Source: an uncultured Muribaculaceae bacterium
GTDB taxonomy: Bacteria; Bacteroidota; Bacteroidia; Bacteroidales; Muribaculaceae
DNA length: 64,000 nucleotides
NCBI GenBank assembly: GCA_944320595.1
Contig: CALUIB010000005.1
Span: 62,001 to 126,000 of the forward strand
Direction of reading: 5' to 3'
Each line of letters starts with the position of its first letter. Within the stretch, counting starts at the first letter, position 1. The translations under genes and the position numbers were made by a program. Of this stretch, positions 16,363 through 24,889 are shown piece after piece. Under the pieces are notes generated by a model that worked only from the letters and a program-made list of their open reading frames with translations, made no database searches and was not told the origin of the DNA.

Positions 16363-18570
16363 CTATTTATTTTTTCCAACCGTCTGAAGGGCTTTCCTGA
16401 AACTTAATTCCACTGTGCCCTGGTCGTATATCACTGTTCCACGTGTGTTGCTGTTGCGTATCAGTTCGTTACACGATACCATGCAAGGGTGCGTCTTGCG
16501 CTTGAAATCCTTCGTTGCGCCATGCACGAATCCTAGCAGCTCCATCTTGGAGTTCCAGCGGCAATGCTCGCAATAGTCGAGGTTGGCAATAAGCCTCGCA
16601 TCGATACTGCCAGTGTCGAGCGATGCCACAATCTCCCTTAGCCTGTCGGGGCAGATATTCCCCTGCCGGTCGCAAACTCCCGCCAAAGCCAACTTGGTGT
16701 AAACGTGGCTTACGTTGGAGCGGTCTTGCTCCTCTTGATAATCCACTTTCACGGCACCTTCTATGCCTCCATCGGCATTGCTGTCGCGGCGGCTTTTCCA
16801 TAGCCCACCGGGTTGCAATTCTTTTATCTTTTCTATTTCCTTGCGCTTGGCCTCGGCGGTCATCGTGCCATCAATGCCAACGGTGGCAATGGAGTACTGG
16901 TAAAAGAAGTCCTTGGCATCTGCCTCGGCCGAAACAGCCGATATGTTGCTATATGAGAATATCTCTTTGCAAGTTCCGAAAACCTCTATTATGCGCCGCC
17001 CGCCGATGGTGTAACGGTCAATGCCGTCGAGCATCGATTTGCCGTCATCTGCACGCAGCCTCACATAAATCTTGAATCGGTCCATATTGCGCCGGTAACG
17101 ATAGGCGAAATCGAATATGCCGATGGCCGCCGACAATGCCTCGTCGTCGTTGTCAACTGCCACCACCACGTAATTCAGTTCGTCTATAATTTCTTTGAGC
17201 TTGTTCCAAAAGTCTTGGTCATGGGTGGTCATACCGTCGAGCCATTCTATCGACTGGCTGCCAGATAGAGCCGGTGCGGTTTCAAGGAATTTGGTCTTCA
17301 GCCTGGCAAGTTCGCCATCGGCAACATATATTCGGCGTGACTGCTCCTCTACGTCATCAAGCCCGTCGCTGCCAGTTTTCACCCCCTTGATAAACGAGCT
17401 GAACTCGTAAAGGAACTTGAACACGTCGCTGCCGGTTTCTCCGAAACCCACTACCAAAGCCGTGAATACCGATGAAACTGTGGCCGTGGCAGCATCGACA
17501 TCCACGAAATTCACTGGGTGGCTGCGGCCATCTTCCTTCAGCTCCAAAGCAGCCAGCATCGACGAATCTATCAAGTGCGCCTTGTGTTCAAGCCCCGGGC
17601 AGCCAAGCAGGTTGTTGCTGAAATGGCTGCGGCGGGCATGGCAATATACTGTTATAGCATCGGGCAACAATTCTTTGCCACGGGGCGTGGCGGCAAATTT
17701 CTTCAATGCACTCAACGATGCAACATTGTTATGCTCGCCGTCGGAAAGGAAGAAAAACTCTACCGTCGCATATAGCGACAACACCTTGCCGAGCCGTGCC
17801 AACTTGAGCTGCTTGAAGAAATCGCCATCCTTCGGCTTGCCCTTTGCAGAAAGTACTATTGCACCAAGTGCCTCAATTCGGTTCACGTATTGCTCTATGC
17901 CATCATCGCCGGTATGGAAAAAATGGCTGAAAGTGAACCGCGACGAATGATGCTCATGGTGGCTGTAAGGAACTTTCACAAACACTATGAGGTCGCCCGG
18001 ACGCAGCATGATGCTTTCGGCCACGGTAATGGAATTTTCGTTCACATCCCAAAACACATACAGCTTGCCGCCCTTGCGGAACTTTGCCAGCAGCCGCAGC
18101 ATCGAAAGCAACCGCAACCCAAACACGCGCAATATCACAATGGCACTCACAAACACGGCCGAGAAATGCGTCAGGGCAAAAAAGGTCATATACAAGTGGT
18201 CGTATTTCAGCGAATGCTCAACTTCGAGCAAATCGGTCTCGGAAACAAACATCTCAATCGACGACACAGTGGCACGCATCAGCAGCGCAAGCACGTTGCC
18301 CTGACTGCCTTCCCAGTTGAATCCTATGAAGTAAAGCACTATGCCTGCGGCAAACACCATGGCGGCAATCAACTTCAAGTGTGAAAAAACGGCTTTGCGC
18401 CACTTGGTGACAAAAATGCACAGGGCAAACAGCAGCACGAAAACCGCCGCAAGCGGCGTGGTGAACACCCATTCGCCCAGCAGCCCACCATCGCACTCCA
18501 CGACATCGGCTGCCCCATGAACATTCATGGCCAGTACCCCGGCTATATAACTTATAATACCCATTATCAA
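16363..18570 (-). CDS. Membrane protein with Rossmann (TrkA-N-like) regions and a C-terminal RyR motif
   Basis: The 735-residue protein begins with four hydrophobic segments (about 3-20, 37-55, 66-86 and 128-152). A soluble part follows with two nucleotide-binding-like regions. The first is GKLYVFWDVNENSITVAESI near 168-187; the second has the clear Rossmann loop VVGFGETGSD at 373-382. The last about 75 residues carry an RyR-like core (CEHCRWNSKMELLGFVHG, KTHPCMVSCNEL). The layout recalls potassium channels or transporters with TrkA-N/RCK regulatory domains, but no TVGYG-type filter is present. A ligand-gated membrane effector is the working guess, made from architecture alone. Confidence 0.7.
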   Translation of the reverse strand: MIMGIISYIAGVLAMNVHGAADVVECDGGLLGEWVFTTPLAAVFVLLFALCIFVTKWRKAVFSHLKLIAAMVFAAGIVLYFIGFNWEGSQGNVLALLMRATVSSIEMFVSETDLLEVEHSLKYDHLYMTFFALTHFSAVFVSAIVILRVFGLRLLSMLRLLAKFRKGGKLYVFWDVNENSITVAESIMLRPGDLIVFVKVPYSHHEHHSSRFTFSHFFHTGDDGIEQYVNRIEALGAIVLSAKGKPKDGDFFKQLKLARLGKVLSLYATVEFFFLSDGEHNNVASLSALKKFAATPRGKELLPDAITVYCHARRSHFSNNLLGCPGLEHKAHLIDSSMLAALELKEDGRSHPVNFVDVDAATATVSSVFTALVVGFGETGSDVFKFLYEFSSFIKGVKTGSDGLDDVEEQSRRIYVADGELARLKTKFLETAPALSGSQSIEWLDGMTTHDQDFWNKLKEIIDELNYVVVAVDNDDEALSAAIGIFDFAYRYRRNMDRFKIYVRLRADDGKSMLDGIDRYTIGGRRIIEVFGTCKEIFSYSNISAVSAEADAKDFFYQYSIATVGIDGTMTAEAKRKEIEKIKELQPGGLWKSRRDSNADGGIEGAVKVDYQEEQDRSNVSHVYTKLALAGVCDRQGNICPDRLREIVASLDTGSIDARLIANLDYCEHCRWNSKMELLGFVHGATKDFKRKTHPCMVSCNELIRNSNTRGTVIYDQGTVELSFRKALQTVGKNK

Positions 18571-18669
18571 AACAATATGCTTAACGCCGTAAAATTACAA
18601 CAATACGGTCACACTTGCAATTGTGCCCGTGAATTTCATTCTCTGCACGGCAAAACTGGTTGCTATAAA

Positions 18670-20016
18670 TCATAGTAAACCTGTTAAATCAACTTTGTAA
18701 TAAACTGGAGCCGTGTCATCTTGTTTCAAAAACATCACCATATAAACTGGTGCATAAATAATTTTCCCTTCTGCCCTCAAATTGCTGTTGCTGAGAACCA
18801 CTGCCGTGGGTATATTATATTCATCGCATTCCATAATATTAGAAAGCGCCCTATGTAATTCATAGTCTTTCCCCGATTTTACTTCTATCGGCAATGCATT
18901 CCCATTATATTCAATGACGAAATCAAGTTCGCCGCGTTTCTTGTTGTTGTAATAGTAAGGCTGAAATCCATGAGCGACTAATTCTTGCGCCACGGCATTT
19001 TCATAAATTGCGCCATAATTGATGGCTGCGTCGCCGTTTATGACACGCAGTTGCAGTCCGCCAGCATATTGTGCGGCCAGCAACCCGACATCATTTTGGA
19101 ACAATTTGAACAAATTACGAGACCGAGCGAGCAATAGGGGCACTTTGGGTTCTTCCACGTTATATACGGGCAATGCCACACCAGCATTGGCCAACCACAG
19201 GAAACTATTGCGGTAACGCTCGAATTTCGCATTTTCCCTTACGTTTTTCAGTATAAATCGTTTGTTCTTGGCATTTAGTTCTGGAGGTATGAGGTTGAAA
19301 ATATCTTCTATATATTGTTTGTTGTTAGGATCATATTTGGCAATATCACGTTTGTACATATTTATGATGCCCTTTTGCACCGACATCACGTTCTGCAAAT
19401 TATTGCTTTCAATATATTCGTTCACGGCTGCCGGCATGCCACCTATCACCAAATACAGACGGAACAATTCAAGCATTTTTGAATGTATGAGGTCATCGAC
19501 GATGGTGTGGTTTATCCAAGCATCATGCAGCGCGTCAATGACTTGGGCGTTTACTCCTATACCTAAGATGAATTCTTCGAAATCAAGAGGATGCATTTCT
19601 TTTACGTCCATATATCCCACAGGTTCAGAACGCAGGTCTTTAAGTTCCACGTCAAGCAGCGAGCCGCTTAGTATATAACGATAACTCCCATCATCAACAA
19701 GGAATTTGACGGCGGTTACAATATCCTTACATTCTTGTACTTCATCAAAGAAAATAAGAGTTTCCCCCTTGATTAGAGGGTTGGTGGTCATGGCCGAAAG
19801 ACGCAACAGTATGTCGGTGCTGTTTTTTGCTCCTTTGAATATCCCTACGGCATCGGGATTTTCCACAAAATTTATTTCAATGAAACTTTTGAATGTTTTC
19901 CCAAATTCACGTATGGAATACGTTTTGCCGGTTTGTCTGGCACCGGTAACAAGCAACGCATTGCGAGATGTCGCATAATAATTGCGTATATAACTGTCTA
20001 TTTTGCGTTTAAGCAT
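18670..20016 (-). CDS. AAA ATPase with DUF4143 / PD-(D/E)XK-like C-terminus
   Basis: The 448-residue protein has Walker A GARQTGKT at about 25-32 and Walker B LIFFDEVQE near 90, then the DUF4143 region. A nuclease-like motif near the C-terminus reads RGELDFVIEYN followed by PIEVKSGK (the D...ExK pattern). Proteins of this kind are abundant and patchily distributed in gut bacteria, and their function is unsettled. It is a second P-loop/PDDEXK-type protein in the window besides the one at the left edge. It lies downstream of the nonulosonic acid genes with an 81-base gap that contains repeated CTTGGAAAAAAG tracts, so it is probably a separate unit. Confidence 0.85.
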   Translation of the reverse strand: MLKRKIDSYIRNYYATSRNALLVTGARQTGKTYSIREFGKTFKSFIEINFVENPDAVGIFKGAKNSTDILLRLSAMTTNPLIKGETLIFFDEVQECKDIVTAVKFLVDDGSYRYILSGSLLDVELKDLRSEPVGYMDVKEMHPLDFEEFILGIGVNAQVIDALHDAWINHTIVDDLIHSKMLELFRLYLVIGGMPAAVNEYIESNNLQNVMSVQKGIINMYKRDIAKYDPNNKQYIEDIFNLIPPELNAKNKRFILKNVRENAKFERYRNSFLWLANAGVALPVYNVEEPKVPLLLARSRNLFKLFQNDVGLLAAQYAGGLQLRVINGDAAINYGAIYENAVAQELVAHGFQPYYYNNKKRGELDFVIEYNGNALPIEVKSGKDYELHRALSNIMECDEYNIPTAVVLSNSNLRAEGKIIYAPVYMVMFLKQDDTAPVYYKVDLTGLL

Positions 20017-20097
20017 TTATTTGTCTTTTTTCCAAGGCAAAAATGGCATAAAAACGCCACTTTTCCAACTTTTTTCCAAGTCTTTCACTGCCTTGGA

Positions 20098-21111
20098 TTA
20101 GGACAAGCGGATAAGCGTGTCGCGAGGGAAGTCGGCTATGGCTCGTGTGCCTACCACGCTGTCCCACAGCATGGGCGAGATGCCGTTGCCAGGGCGTTTC
20201 ACAGTAATATTCTGCTCGGTTAGCAAGTCGCCCTTCTTTATATCGGTGGCAGCCACTATACTCTTGCGAGCCACCACCATGTTGGGCCGCTCGCTCTCCG
20301 ACACGTGCTTGTGGCCGTCGCCGAGGGCCTGTTCTATGTTGCGTATCGACTCTACCATCCGTGCCAGTTCCGCAGGTTCAAGCGATGCCTTGTGGTCGGG
20401 GCCAGGCAGGTTGCGGTCGAGCGTGAAATGCTTTTCTATCACTGTCGCGCCAAGTGCCACGGCAGCTATTGGCACTTCAATACCCACCGTGTGGTCGCTA
20501 TATCCCACTTTCACGCCAAAGTGGGCTGCAAGCTCGTTCATGGCACGCAGGTCCACATCGGCCATCGGTGTGGGATATTGCGTGTTGCAGTGCAGCAGCG
20601 TTATGTCGTCAAGTTGCAGCCCGCCTGCGGTGAGCACGTCGATAGCCGCACCTATCTCGTCGAGCTCGCACATCCCGGTTGACATTATCACAGGCCTCCC
20701 TTTCGATGCTATTTTGCGCAAATATGGCAGATTAGTGATTTCACCCGACGGTATTTTATAGTAATCCATGCAAAGCGGTTCGAGCGTATCGATTGAAACA
20801 AGGTCGAAAGGTGTGCTCATGAAGCCTATCCCCTCCTCGTCGCACACCTGCTTGAGCGGTGCGTAGGCCGAGAGAGGCAAGTGTATGGCGCGGCACATTT
20901 CAAGCTGGCTCTGTTCGCTGCCAGTCGTTTCTTTTTGGTACTCGGCCTTTGGCGCAATTGACGAAATCACCAGTTCGGGTACCGCCGTCTGGAACTTCAC
21001 ATAGTCGGCACCGGCCATCTTGGCCTCGTGCACCATCTTCACCGCAAGGTCGTAATTGCCGTTGTGGTTCACACCGGCCTCAGCTATGATTATAACATGG
21101 TTGCTCATCAT
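20098..21111 (-). CDS. legI: N-acetylneuraminate/legionaminate synthase (NeuB/LegI family)
   Basis: The 337-residue protein condenses phosphoenolpyruvate with an N-acetylated hexose to make a nine-carbon sugar acid. Family marks are EAGVNHNG at the N-terminus, KIPSGEITN, HCNTQYPTP, GYSDHTVG and EKHFTLDR with PGPDH in the barrel domain. A C-terminal SAF (antifreeze-like) domain includes ARKSIVAATDIKKGD. NeuB, LegI and PseI cannot be told apart with certainty by eye. The LegB-type dehydratase in the same operon favours legionaminic acid. The start overlaps the ATP-grasp gene by 4 bases. Confidence 0.8.
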   Translation of the reverse strand: MMSNHVIIIAEAGVNHNGNYDLAVKMVHEAKMAGADYVKFQTAVPELVISSIAPKAEYQKETTGSEQSQLEMCRAIHLPLSAYAPLKQVCDEEGIGFMSTPFDLVSIDTLEPLCMDYYKIPSGEITNLPYLRKIASKGRPVIMSTGMCELDEIGAAIDVLTAGGLQLDDITLLHCNTQYPTPMADVDLRAMNELAAHFGVKVGYSDHTVGIEVPIAAVALGATVIEKHFTLDRNLPGPDHKASLEPAELARMVESIRNIEQALGDGHKHVSESERPNMVVARKSIVAATDIKKGDLLTEQNITVKRPGNGISPMLWDSVVGTRAIADFPRDTLIRLS

Positions 21112-22091
21112 AATATCTTGTCGTTGAAAAACACCACTTCTTTCATATATCGCGTCATAAGCACGCCTTCATGCCAAATCTTGGCCGGAATGGCATTGAA
21201 ACCAATGCTCTCTTCAAGTATCATCTTGGCAATGTTGGCTCCGGCATATATCGAGCATATCACGCCGCCGCCAAGCCGCGGATTTACCTCCATGAGCAAG
21301 AAATGCCCCGTTTCGAGGTCGCGTATAAACTGCAACGTCACCGCGCCCTGCAATCTCAGCATCTTCAGCGTCCTCCATGCCATTTCTTCGAGCAGTGGCA
21401 GGTGCCTCGTTTCGGTCTTGGTCACCTCGCCACCTGCCGTAGCCATGCGCAAGCGCGGCACGGCGCATTTCACTTCGCCGTCTTGCATTCCCACGTAGCA
21501 GTCAACGGTGTACTCCTCACGTTCGGGCACGTAACGCTGTATCAGGTATTCGTCGATACTCCGCTTGGCAAGGCGCAAATCGGCCTCATCGGTGGCAATG
21601 ATTATGCCTTGCGATGCCGAGCCGCACCGCGGCTTTAAGATGGCCGGGTACTTGATGCTGCCGGGAGTGTAAGTTTCCGGCACGGGTATTCTGTGGCTAT
21701 CAAACAACCGCGCGGCCAGCACCTTGTCAAACATATCATGTGCCACGTCGGCATCCGACACCGGCACGAACACGTTGACATGGCGGTTGCGGCAACGTGC
21801 GGCCACTTCTATGGCCGGGTCTATGAATGGCAGTACCACATTTATGTCGTTGTCCTCGATTATTCCGTCAAGTTCGGCATCTATTTCCGGCGAGGAATAT
21901 TTGCTGCCGACAATAATCTTGCCCACCGACGCGATAGGCTCGCAATTGTCAAGTTCGTGGCTGAAAACCGACACTTCCATGCCATATTCCTTGCCTGCCT
22001 TTATCAGCTGCTCGGCAAAAGCCACCCGTTTCGCCCCTCCAAGGAACAAAACATTTATATTGCGGCGGCGGTGGAAATATTCATTCATCAT
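21108..22091 (-). CDS. ATP-grasp enzyme in the nonulosonic acid operon
   Basis: The 327-residue protein has an N-terminal Rossmann-like preATP-grasp domain (NINVLFLGGAKRVAFAEQLI). The ATP-grasp fold follows, with YPAILKPRCGSASQGI as the ATP-binding loop, YLIQRYVPEREEYTVD and the metal site LMEVNPRLGGG. It resembles the carbamoyl-phosphate synthase-like ATP-grasp proteins of surface-polysaccharide loci. These ligate carboxylates to amines, so it may modify the sugar acid or another glycan precursor, but the substrate is unknown. It sits between the dehydratase gene (8-base gap) and the synthase gene (4-base overlap), so it should act in the same pathway. Confidence 0.8.
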   Translation of the reverse strand: MMNEYFHRRRNINVLFLGGAKRVAFAEQLIKAGKEYGMEVSVFSHELDNCEPIASVGKIIVGSKYSSPEIDAELDGIIEDNDINVVLPFIDPAIEVAARCRNRHVNVFVPVSDADVAHDMFDKVLAARLFDSHRIPVPETYTPGSIKYPAILKPRCGSASQGIIIATDEADLRLAKRSIDEYLIQRYVPEREEYTVDCYVGMQDGEVKCAVPRLRMATAGGEVTKTETRHLPLLEEMAWRTLKMLRLQGAVTLQFIRDLETGHFLLMEVNPRLGGGVICSIYAGANIAKMILEESIGFNAIPAKIWHEGVLMTRYMKEVVFFNDKIL

Positions 22092-22099
22092 TATTGCGG

Positions 22100-23077
22100 T
22101 TATTGGTTATAAATGCCCGATTTGTATTTTGCAAGATTGTCGCGGCACGAGAACCATTCTATGGTCTCGCGCAATCCGTCTTCGAGCGAATACTGCGGCC
22201 TCCACTGGGTGAGGCTTGTGATTTTGCTGTTGTCGCCAAGCAGGCGGAACACTTCGCTCTTGCGAGGGCGCATACGCTGCTCGTCTTGCACCCATTTCAC
22301 ATCGGCCTCCATAAGCCGCGCAATCATTTGCAGCGTGTCGGCCATGCTTATTTCGGTGCCTGTGCAGATGTTTATTTCCTCTCCTTCAATGGCGTCGGTG
22401 GAGGCCAGCGCAAGGAACCCACGGCAAGTGTCCTTCACATAGTTGAAGTCACGCGTAGGCGTGAGGTCTCCTACCTTTATCTCCCTTGCCCCGTCGGCAA
22501 TTTGCGTGATTATGGTGGGGATTATGGCGCGTGCGCTTTGCCGCGGCCCGTAGGTGTTGAACGGGCGGGCAATAACCACTGGCAAGCCAAACGCGTTGTA
22601 GAAACTTTTGGCAATGGCATCGGCACCGATCTTCGTAGCCGAGTATGGCGACTGCGGCTGCCGCGGGTGACGCTCGTCGATAGGCACATATTGCGCTGTG
22701 CCATATACTTCGCTCGTCGATGTCACCACTATGCGCCTCACACCGCAGTCTCGCGCAGCCTGGCACATATTCAGTGTGCCGCGTATGTTGGTGTCAACGT
22801 AGCTGTCGGGCGCGACGTAACTGTAAGGTATGGCAATCAGCGCGGCCAAGTGCAGCACAGTGTCGCAACCACGAGTAATGTGGCGGCAAAAGTCACCATC
22901 GCGCACATCGCCGCACACCACCTCAAGCCTAGGGTTGCGCACGTCGTCGAGCCACCCCCAGTAGTTGAACGAATTATATTGGCTCAATGCCCTCACTTCA
23001 TACCCCTCGGCAAGCAACAAATCCACCAAGTGCGAACCGATAAACCCGTCGGCTCCTGTCACAAGAACTTTCTCCAT
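22100..23077 (-). CDS. legB: NAD-dependent sugar-nucleotide 4,6-dehydratase, LegB type
   Basis: The start is set at 23077 (MEKVLVTGADGFIGSH) because the NAD-binding GxxGxxG begins nine residues in; the longer frame runs back into the repeat region. The product has 325 residues. The extended SDR marks are present: TGADGFIGSH, the active-site YSATK (YxxxK) and STSEVYGTAQ with the catalytic Ser/Thr region. LAALIAIPYSY, QSPYSATKIGAD and RPFNTYGPRQSARA are very close to legionaminic-pathway LegB enzymes. These make the 4-keto-6-deoxy sugar nucleotide at the start of the pathway. The aminotransferase, acetyltransferase, 2-epimerase and CMP-transferase genes are not in this window. Confidence 0.85.
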   Translation of the reverse strand: MEKVLVTGADGFIGSHLVDLLLAEGYEVRALSQYNSFNYWGWLDDVRNPRLEVVCGDVRDGDFCRHITRGCDTVLHLAALIAIPYSYVAPDSYVDTNIRGTLNMCQAARDCGVRRIVVTSTSEVYGTAQYVPIDERHPRQPQSPYSATKIGADAIAKSFYNAFGLPVVIARPFNTYGPRQSARAIIPTIITQIADGAREIKVGDLTPTRDFNYVKDTCRGFLALASTDAIEGEEINICTGTEISMADTLQMIARLMEADVKWVQDEQRMRPRKSEVFRLLGDNSKITSLTQWRPQYSLEDGLRETIEWFSCRDNLAKYKSGIYNQ

Positions 23078-23102
23078 AAATTGCCATTCTTTTTCTGTAA
23101 GG

Positions 23103-23134
23103 CAAAGATAGTGCAAGTCGAGCGCAATGGCAAA
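23103..23134 (-). promoter_or_regulatory. Promoter of the legB operon inside repeat unit 1
   Basis: On the minus strand TTTG (23131-23134), exactly 20 bases, then TATCTTTG (23103-23110): both consensus boxes are perfect. The -7 box is 25 bases before the legB ATG. The -33 box falls within the arm of the repeat's hairpin. A second equally perfect copy is at 23184-23215 in unit 2. Confidence 0.75.
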
Positions 23135-23183
23135 TCATGCTCGCATGATTTTTGCCCATTGCCGAGACGCAGCCCGTCTTATC
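23103..23183 (-). repeat. Promoter-bearing hairpin repeat, unit 1
   Basis: The unit begins (plus-strand view) CAAAGATAGTGCAAGTCGAG, then has a hairpin with arms at 23124-23140 and 23143-23162 around the loop TC, and ends CGAGACGCAGCCCGTCTTATC. The 3' arm, reversed and complemented, is the 5' arm with one G and two A insertions. The first 31 bases are repeated exactly in unit 2. The hairpin tip is CATGC-TC-GCATG here. Confidence 0.8.
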
Positions 23184-23253
23184 CAAAGATAGTGCAAGTC
23201 GAGCGCAATGGCAAAAAAACAGCTCGCTGATTTTTTGTCATTGCCGAGGCGTA
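23184..23253 (-). repeat. Promoter-bearing hairpin repeat, unit 2
   Basis: Direct copy of the unit at 23103, beginning with the same CAAAGATAGTGCAAGTCGAG. Its hairpin arms are at 23205-23223 and 23226-23244 with the same TC loop, pairing at 18 of 19 positions if one G-U pair is allowed. The tip is CAGC-TC-GCTG, so both sides have changed together compared with unit 1. The unit also carries a perfect minus-strand promoter (TTTG 23212-23215, TATCTTTG 23184-23191) pointing at legB. Confidence 0.8.
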
Positions 23254-23294
23254 CCAACATACAGTGGCATCTCCCCCCTTGCCTTGGGGGCATG

Positions 23295-23328
23295 AAAAAA
23301 AGCGCACCCTCATGGAGGATGCGCTTTT
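23295..23328 (-). terminator. Intrinsic terminator of the ribosomal operon
   Basis: On the minus strand AAAAGCGCATCCTC, loop CAT, GAGGGTGCGCTTTTTTT: about a 13-bp stem with one bulged base and a run of seven T. It lies 27 bases after the rplQ stop codon and closes the long rpsL-to-rplQ run. Confidence 0.85.
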
Positions 23329-23354
23329 CATTCTATCGGTGAATACCCTTTGGA

Positions 23355-23876
23355 TTACTCTGCCTTGGGGGCTTCTTCAGCTGCTGCGGGAGCTGCCTCT
23401 TCGGCCTTTACTTCCTCGGTTGCAGGAGCTGCGGCCTCGGCTTTCTCGGCAGCCGACTTGCGGCGCGAACGGCGAGTGCGGCTCTGCTTCTTCTCCTTGC
23501 CTGCGGCGAGCATGTTTTCGTTGTAGTCAACGAGCTCGATAAAGCAAGTCTCGGCACCGTCACCCTTGCGGAAACCAGTCTTGAGGATGCGCAGGTAGCC
23601 GCCGGGGCGGTTTGCGATCTTTTGGGAGATTTCGTTGAAAAGCTCCTTGATGGCTTCCTTGTTCTGCAAGTAGCTGAACACGAGACGACGGTTAGCAGTG
23701 CTGTCGTCCTTGGCACGGTTGATAAGCGGCTCGGCATATACGCGCAAAGCCTTGGCCTTTGGCAAGGTGGTGAATATCCTCTTGTGTTGGATAAGAGAGA
23801 TAGTCATGTTGGCCAACATTGCGTCGCGGTGGCCCTTCTTCCTGCCCAAGTGGTTGAATTTCTTATTATGTCTCAT
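23355..23876 (-). CDS. rplQ: 50S ribosomal protein L17
   Basis: The first about 125 residues are the conserved L17 ([24 protein letters not shown], given here in two parts in the family as [11 protein letters not shown] and GHRDAML). L17 binds 23S rRNA at the base of the subunit. The total is 173 residues because of a C-terminal tail of about 45 residues rich in Ala, Glu and Lys (for example [13 protein letters not shown]). Such low-complexity tails are common in Bacteroidetes L17. It is the last gene of the run, 5 bases after rpoA. Confidence 0.97.
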   Translation of the reverse strand: MRHNKKFNHLGRKKGHRDAMLANMTISLIQHKRIFTTLPKAKALRVYAEPLINRAKDDSTANRRLVFSYLQNKEAIKELFNEISQKIANRPGGYLRILKTGFRKGDGAETCFIELVDYNENMLAAGKEKKQSRTRRSRRKSAAEKAEAAAPATEEVKAEEAAPAAAEEAPKAE

Positions 23877-23881
23877 CGTTA

Positions 23882-24874
23882 TTACTCTTTATCTAATTTA
23901 TACTTAGAGATGTCCATTCCGAACGACAAGTTCAGATTGGCAAGCAACTCATCGAGTTCCGTAAGCGACTTCTTGCCGAAGTTGCGGAACTTCAACAGGT
24001 CGGTTTTGTTAAACACTACCAATTCGCCAAGTGTTTCTACCTCGGCCGACTTCAAGCAGTTGAGAGCTCGCACCGAGAGATCCATGTCCACAAGCTTGGT
24101 CTTAAGCAGCTGGCGCATGTGGAGCACTTCCTCGTCGAATTCCTCGTTTTCCTCGTTTTCGGGAGTTTCGAGGGCGATTTTCTCGTCGCTGAAGAGCATG
24201 AAGTGGTGAATGAGTATCTTGGCGGCCTCCTTCAGGGCATCCTTGGGGAGAATCGACCCGTCGGTAGTTATCTCAAGCACCAGTTTCTCGTAGTCGGTCT
24301 TTTGCTCTACGCGATAGCTTTCGATGGCATACTTTACATTGACAATTGGAGTGTAAATAGAATCAATAGCGATAACGTCAATGGCATCGTTCGGATTCTG
24401 GTTCTCCTCGGCGGGGACATATCCACGGCCCTTGTTGATGGTGAGGTCGATTTGGAAACCGGTAGTGGGATCCAAATGACAGATAACCAAATCCGGGTTA
24501 AGGACTTCAAAACCCGTCAACGCCTTGTTAATGTCACCGGCCTTGAACACATCTTGACCCGAAACTTTGACAGTAACCTTCTCGGCCTCGGTGTCTTCGA
24601 CGATACGTTTCAAGCGCACTTTCTTCAAGTTAAGAATGATGTTGGTGACATCCTCCTTAACACCCGGTATAGTGGCAAACTCGTGCTTCACGCCATCGAC
24701 GCGGATCGACGAGATTGCAAACCCTTCGAGCGATGAAAGCAAGATACGGCGCAAGGCATTGCCTATGGTCACACCATATCCCGGCTCCAATGGCCTGAAC
24801 TCGAACTTGCCGAAGAAATTGTCGGCCTCCAACATTAATACTTTGTCGGGTTTTTGAAATGCTAATATAGCCAT
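23882..24874 (-). CDS. rpoA: RNA polymerase alpha subunit
   Basis: The 330-residue protein has the N-terminal assembly domain ([25 protein letters not shown]) and the C-terminal domain contacting DNA and activators ([31 protein letters not shown]). Length and motifs are normal. It lies between rpsD and rplQ as in most bacteria, 15 bases after rpsD. The N-terminal motif is quoted in family form as [11 protein letters not shown] and [11 protein letters not shown]. Confidence 0.98.
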   Translation of the reverse strand: MAILAFQKPDKVLMLEADNFFGKFEFRPLEPGYGVTIGNALRRILLSSLEGFAISSIRVDGVKHEFATIPGVKEDVTNIILNLKKVRLKRIVEDTEAEKVTVKVSGQDVFKAGDINKALTGFEVLNPDLVICHLDPTTGFQIDLTINKGRGYVPAEENQNPNDAIDVIAIDSIYTPIVNVKYAIESYRVEQKTDYEKLVLEITTDGSILPKDALKEAAKILIHHFMLFSDEKIALETPENEENEEFDEEVLHMRQLLKTKLVDMDLSVRALNCLKSAEVETLGELVVFNKTDLLKFRNFGKKSLTELDELLANLNLSFGMDISKYKLDKE

Positions 24875-24889
24875 GAATCGTTATTAATT

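Noticed and set aside
16353..16379. A longer N-terminus for the small RyR protein
   Set aside because: It would need a TTG start and would overlap the end of the large gene. The ATG at 16352 gives the normal domain size and a 10-base gap.
20017..20097. CCAAGGCA ... TGCCTTGG inverted repeat as a terminator after the legI-type gene
   Set aside because: The loop is 49 bases and no T-tract follows. The repeated CTTGGAAAAAAG tracts there look like simple A-rich duplication.
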